Assembly (NCBI GenBank): GCA_016715465.1
Contig: JADKAA010000024.1
Location: 1,240,001 to 1,304,000, forward strand
Reading direction: 5' to 3'
Origin: Saprospiraceae bacterium
GTDB lineage: Bacteria; Bacteroidota; Bacteroidia; Chitinophagales; Saprospiraceae
Length of the DNA stretch: 64,000 bases
Position 1 is the stretch's first letter, and every line of letters starts with the position of its first letter. Shown piece by piece: positions 63,460 to 64,000 of the stretch. Both the position numbers and the translations under genes were made by a program. The notes below the pieces were generated by a model. The model searched no databases. It was not told the origin of the DNA and worked only from the letters and a program-made list of their open reading frames with translations.

Positions 63460-64000
63460 ATGAAAAAATTAGCATTTTTAATTGTTATTTGCTTAAATGG
63501 AAAAGTTATTAGTCAAAATTGTATTCCATTAGCCATTGTTTTTACCAGCCAAAATCAAGTGGATTCATTTCCGATAAATTATCCGGGCTGTGTTGTAATT
63601 GATGGCAGCCTTGGCGTATTGGGAGATGGCATTACAAACCTGAATGGTCTCAATCAGCTTGTAGAAATTGGGGGAAGTGTTCAAATACTTAACGCCAACA
63701 ACTTAATGGACCTGGGGGGCTTAGATAATCTGATCAAAATTGGAGGCCAATTTATAATAATGGGAGGACGCTTTACAAACTTTAACGGAATAGGTAAATT
63801 AAAAGAAATAGGCAGTCACTTTATTGTTTCTGAAAATGACAGCTTACAAAATTTTTCAGGAATAGATAGTTTAAGAAGAATTGAGGGAGATTTTGACTTT
63901 AAAGGGGGAAGTAAATTTGTTAATTTTAATGGACTTAGCAAGCTGGATTCTATTATTGGTAAGTTTATATTGCGTGGGAATATCCCAATTTGTACAGGTT
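63460..64000 (+). CDS. Secreted receptor-L-domain-like protein, N-terminal part
   Basis: Runs off the right edge; 180 codons are visible from ATG 63460 (MKKLAFLIVICLNGKVISQ signal peptide). Repeats of about 24 residues, such as NGLNQLVEIGGSVQILNANNLMDLGGLDNLIKIGGQFIIM and SLQNFSGIDSLRRIEGDFDF, are like the leucine-rich receptor-L-type repeats of Bacteroidota surface proteins, often with a C-terminal T9SS domain beyond the window. An in-frame ATG at 63421 is less likely because it precedes the signal peptide by 13 codons. Confidence 0.75.
   Translation, partial: MKKLAFLIVICLNGKVISQNCIPLAIVFTSQNQVDSFPINYPGCVVIDGSLGVLGDGITNLNGLNQLVEIGGSVQILNANNLMDLGGLDNLIKIGGQFIIMGGRFTNFNGIGKLKEIGSHFIVSENDSLQNFSGIDSLRRIEGDFDFKGGSKFVNFNGLSKLDSIIGKFILRGNIPICTG

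Overview
The window looks like a chromosome segment of an environmental Bacteroidota bacterium, most likely a Saprospiria relative (inference). The basis is a PorP/SprF-type protein, type IX secretion (T9SS) C-terminal sorting domains, a DUF1800/DUF1501 pair, lipoproteins with short Cys signal peptides, and promoters fitting the Bacteroidota pattern (TTG, about 19 bases, TAnnTTTG) rather than Shine-Dalgarno-driven E. coli-like starts.

Layout. 1-720: 5' part of a GMC oxidoreductase and a tRNA-Gly/tRNA-Leu pair with promoter and terminators. 1.38-2.9 kb: a decayed IS1634-like element. 3-6.8 kb: an M48 lipoprotein protease and a Kef-type antiporter read in three frames. 7.6-20.5 kb: a mostly housekeeping block (alaS, a lipoprotein, a WbqC-like protein, a HerA-like ATPase, an LptF/LptG-like permease, a Nudix-type regulator, trxA, an M23 peptidase, a TPMT-like methyltransferase, folP). 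20.8-26.8 kb: small accessory genes, a DUF4143 ATPase with phased upstream repeats, and a lipoprotein / ECF sigma factor / membrane-barrel cluster. 27.05-29.41 kb: a tandem array of four units of about 660 bp rich in UUCG hairpins. 29.5-36.4 kb: higA with a higB remnant, a serine hydrolase, and an AraC-controlled acetyltransferase-cupin-hydrolase cluster interrupted by an IS4-type element with a clean 9-bp target duplication. 37-50 kb: a 1637-residue beta-helix surface protein with 507-bp internal repeats, a GH16 glucanase gene with an internal stop, and DUF1501/DUF1800. 50.8-55.8 kb: a second serine hydrolase, PorP/SprF and a zinc amidase. 57.5-59.1 kb: a probable nitric-oxide response operon (Rrf2 regulator, truncated globin, Ric) with a palindromic operator, bracketed on both sides by arrays of a repeat of about 346 bp. 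60.4-63.4 kb: an IS256 element inserted in a short-sequence repeat just upstream of mnmE. The window ends in a secreted leucine-rich-like protein.

Two themes run through the window. First, the intergenic space is crowded with several distinct families of dispersed or tandem repeats, many able to fold into hairpins: G-rich CTAGGGGTCAGGGG tracts at stop codons, CCTGTCTA palindromes, a two-hairpin element, TTTGATTTATCAAA palindromes with co-varying arms, and the 346-bp and 660-bp arrays. Second, at least five genes are split only by single-base losses, nearly all in homopolymers (antiporter twice, sigma factor, AraC, amidase, IS4 transposase twice). This looks more like a read/assembly error mode than real gene decay; I give reconstructed gene limits for these.
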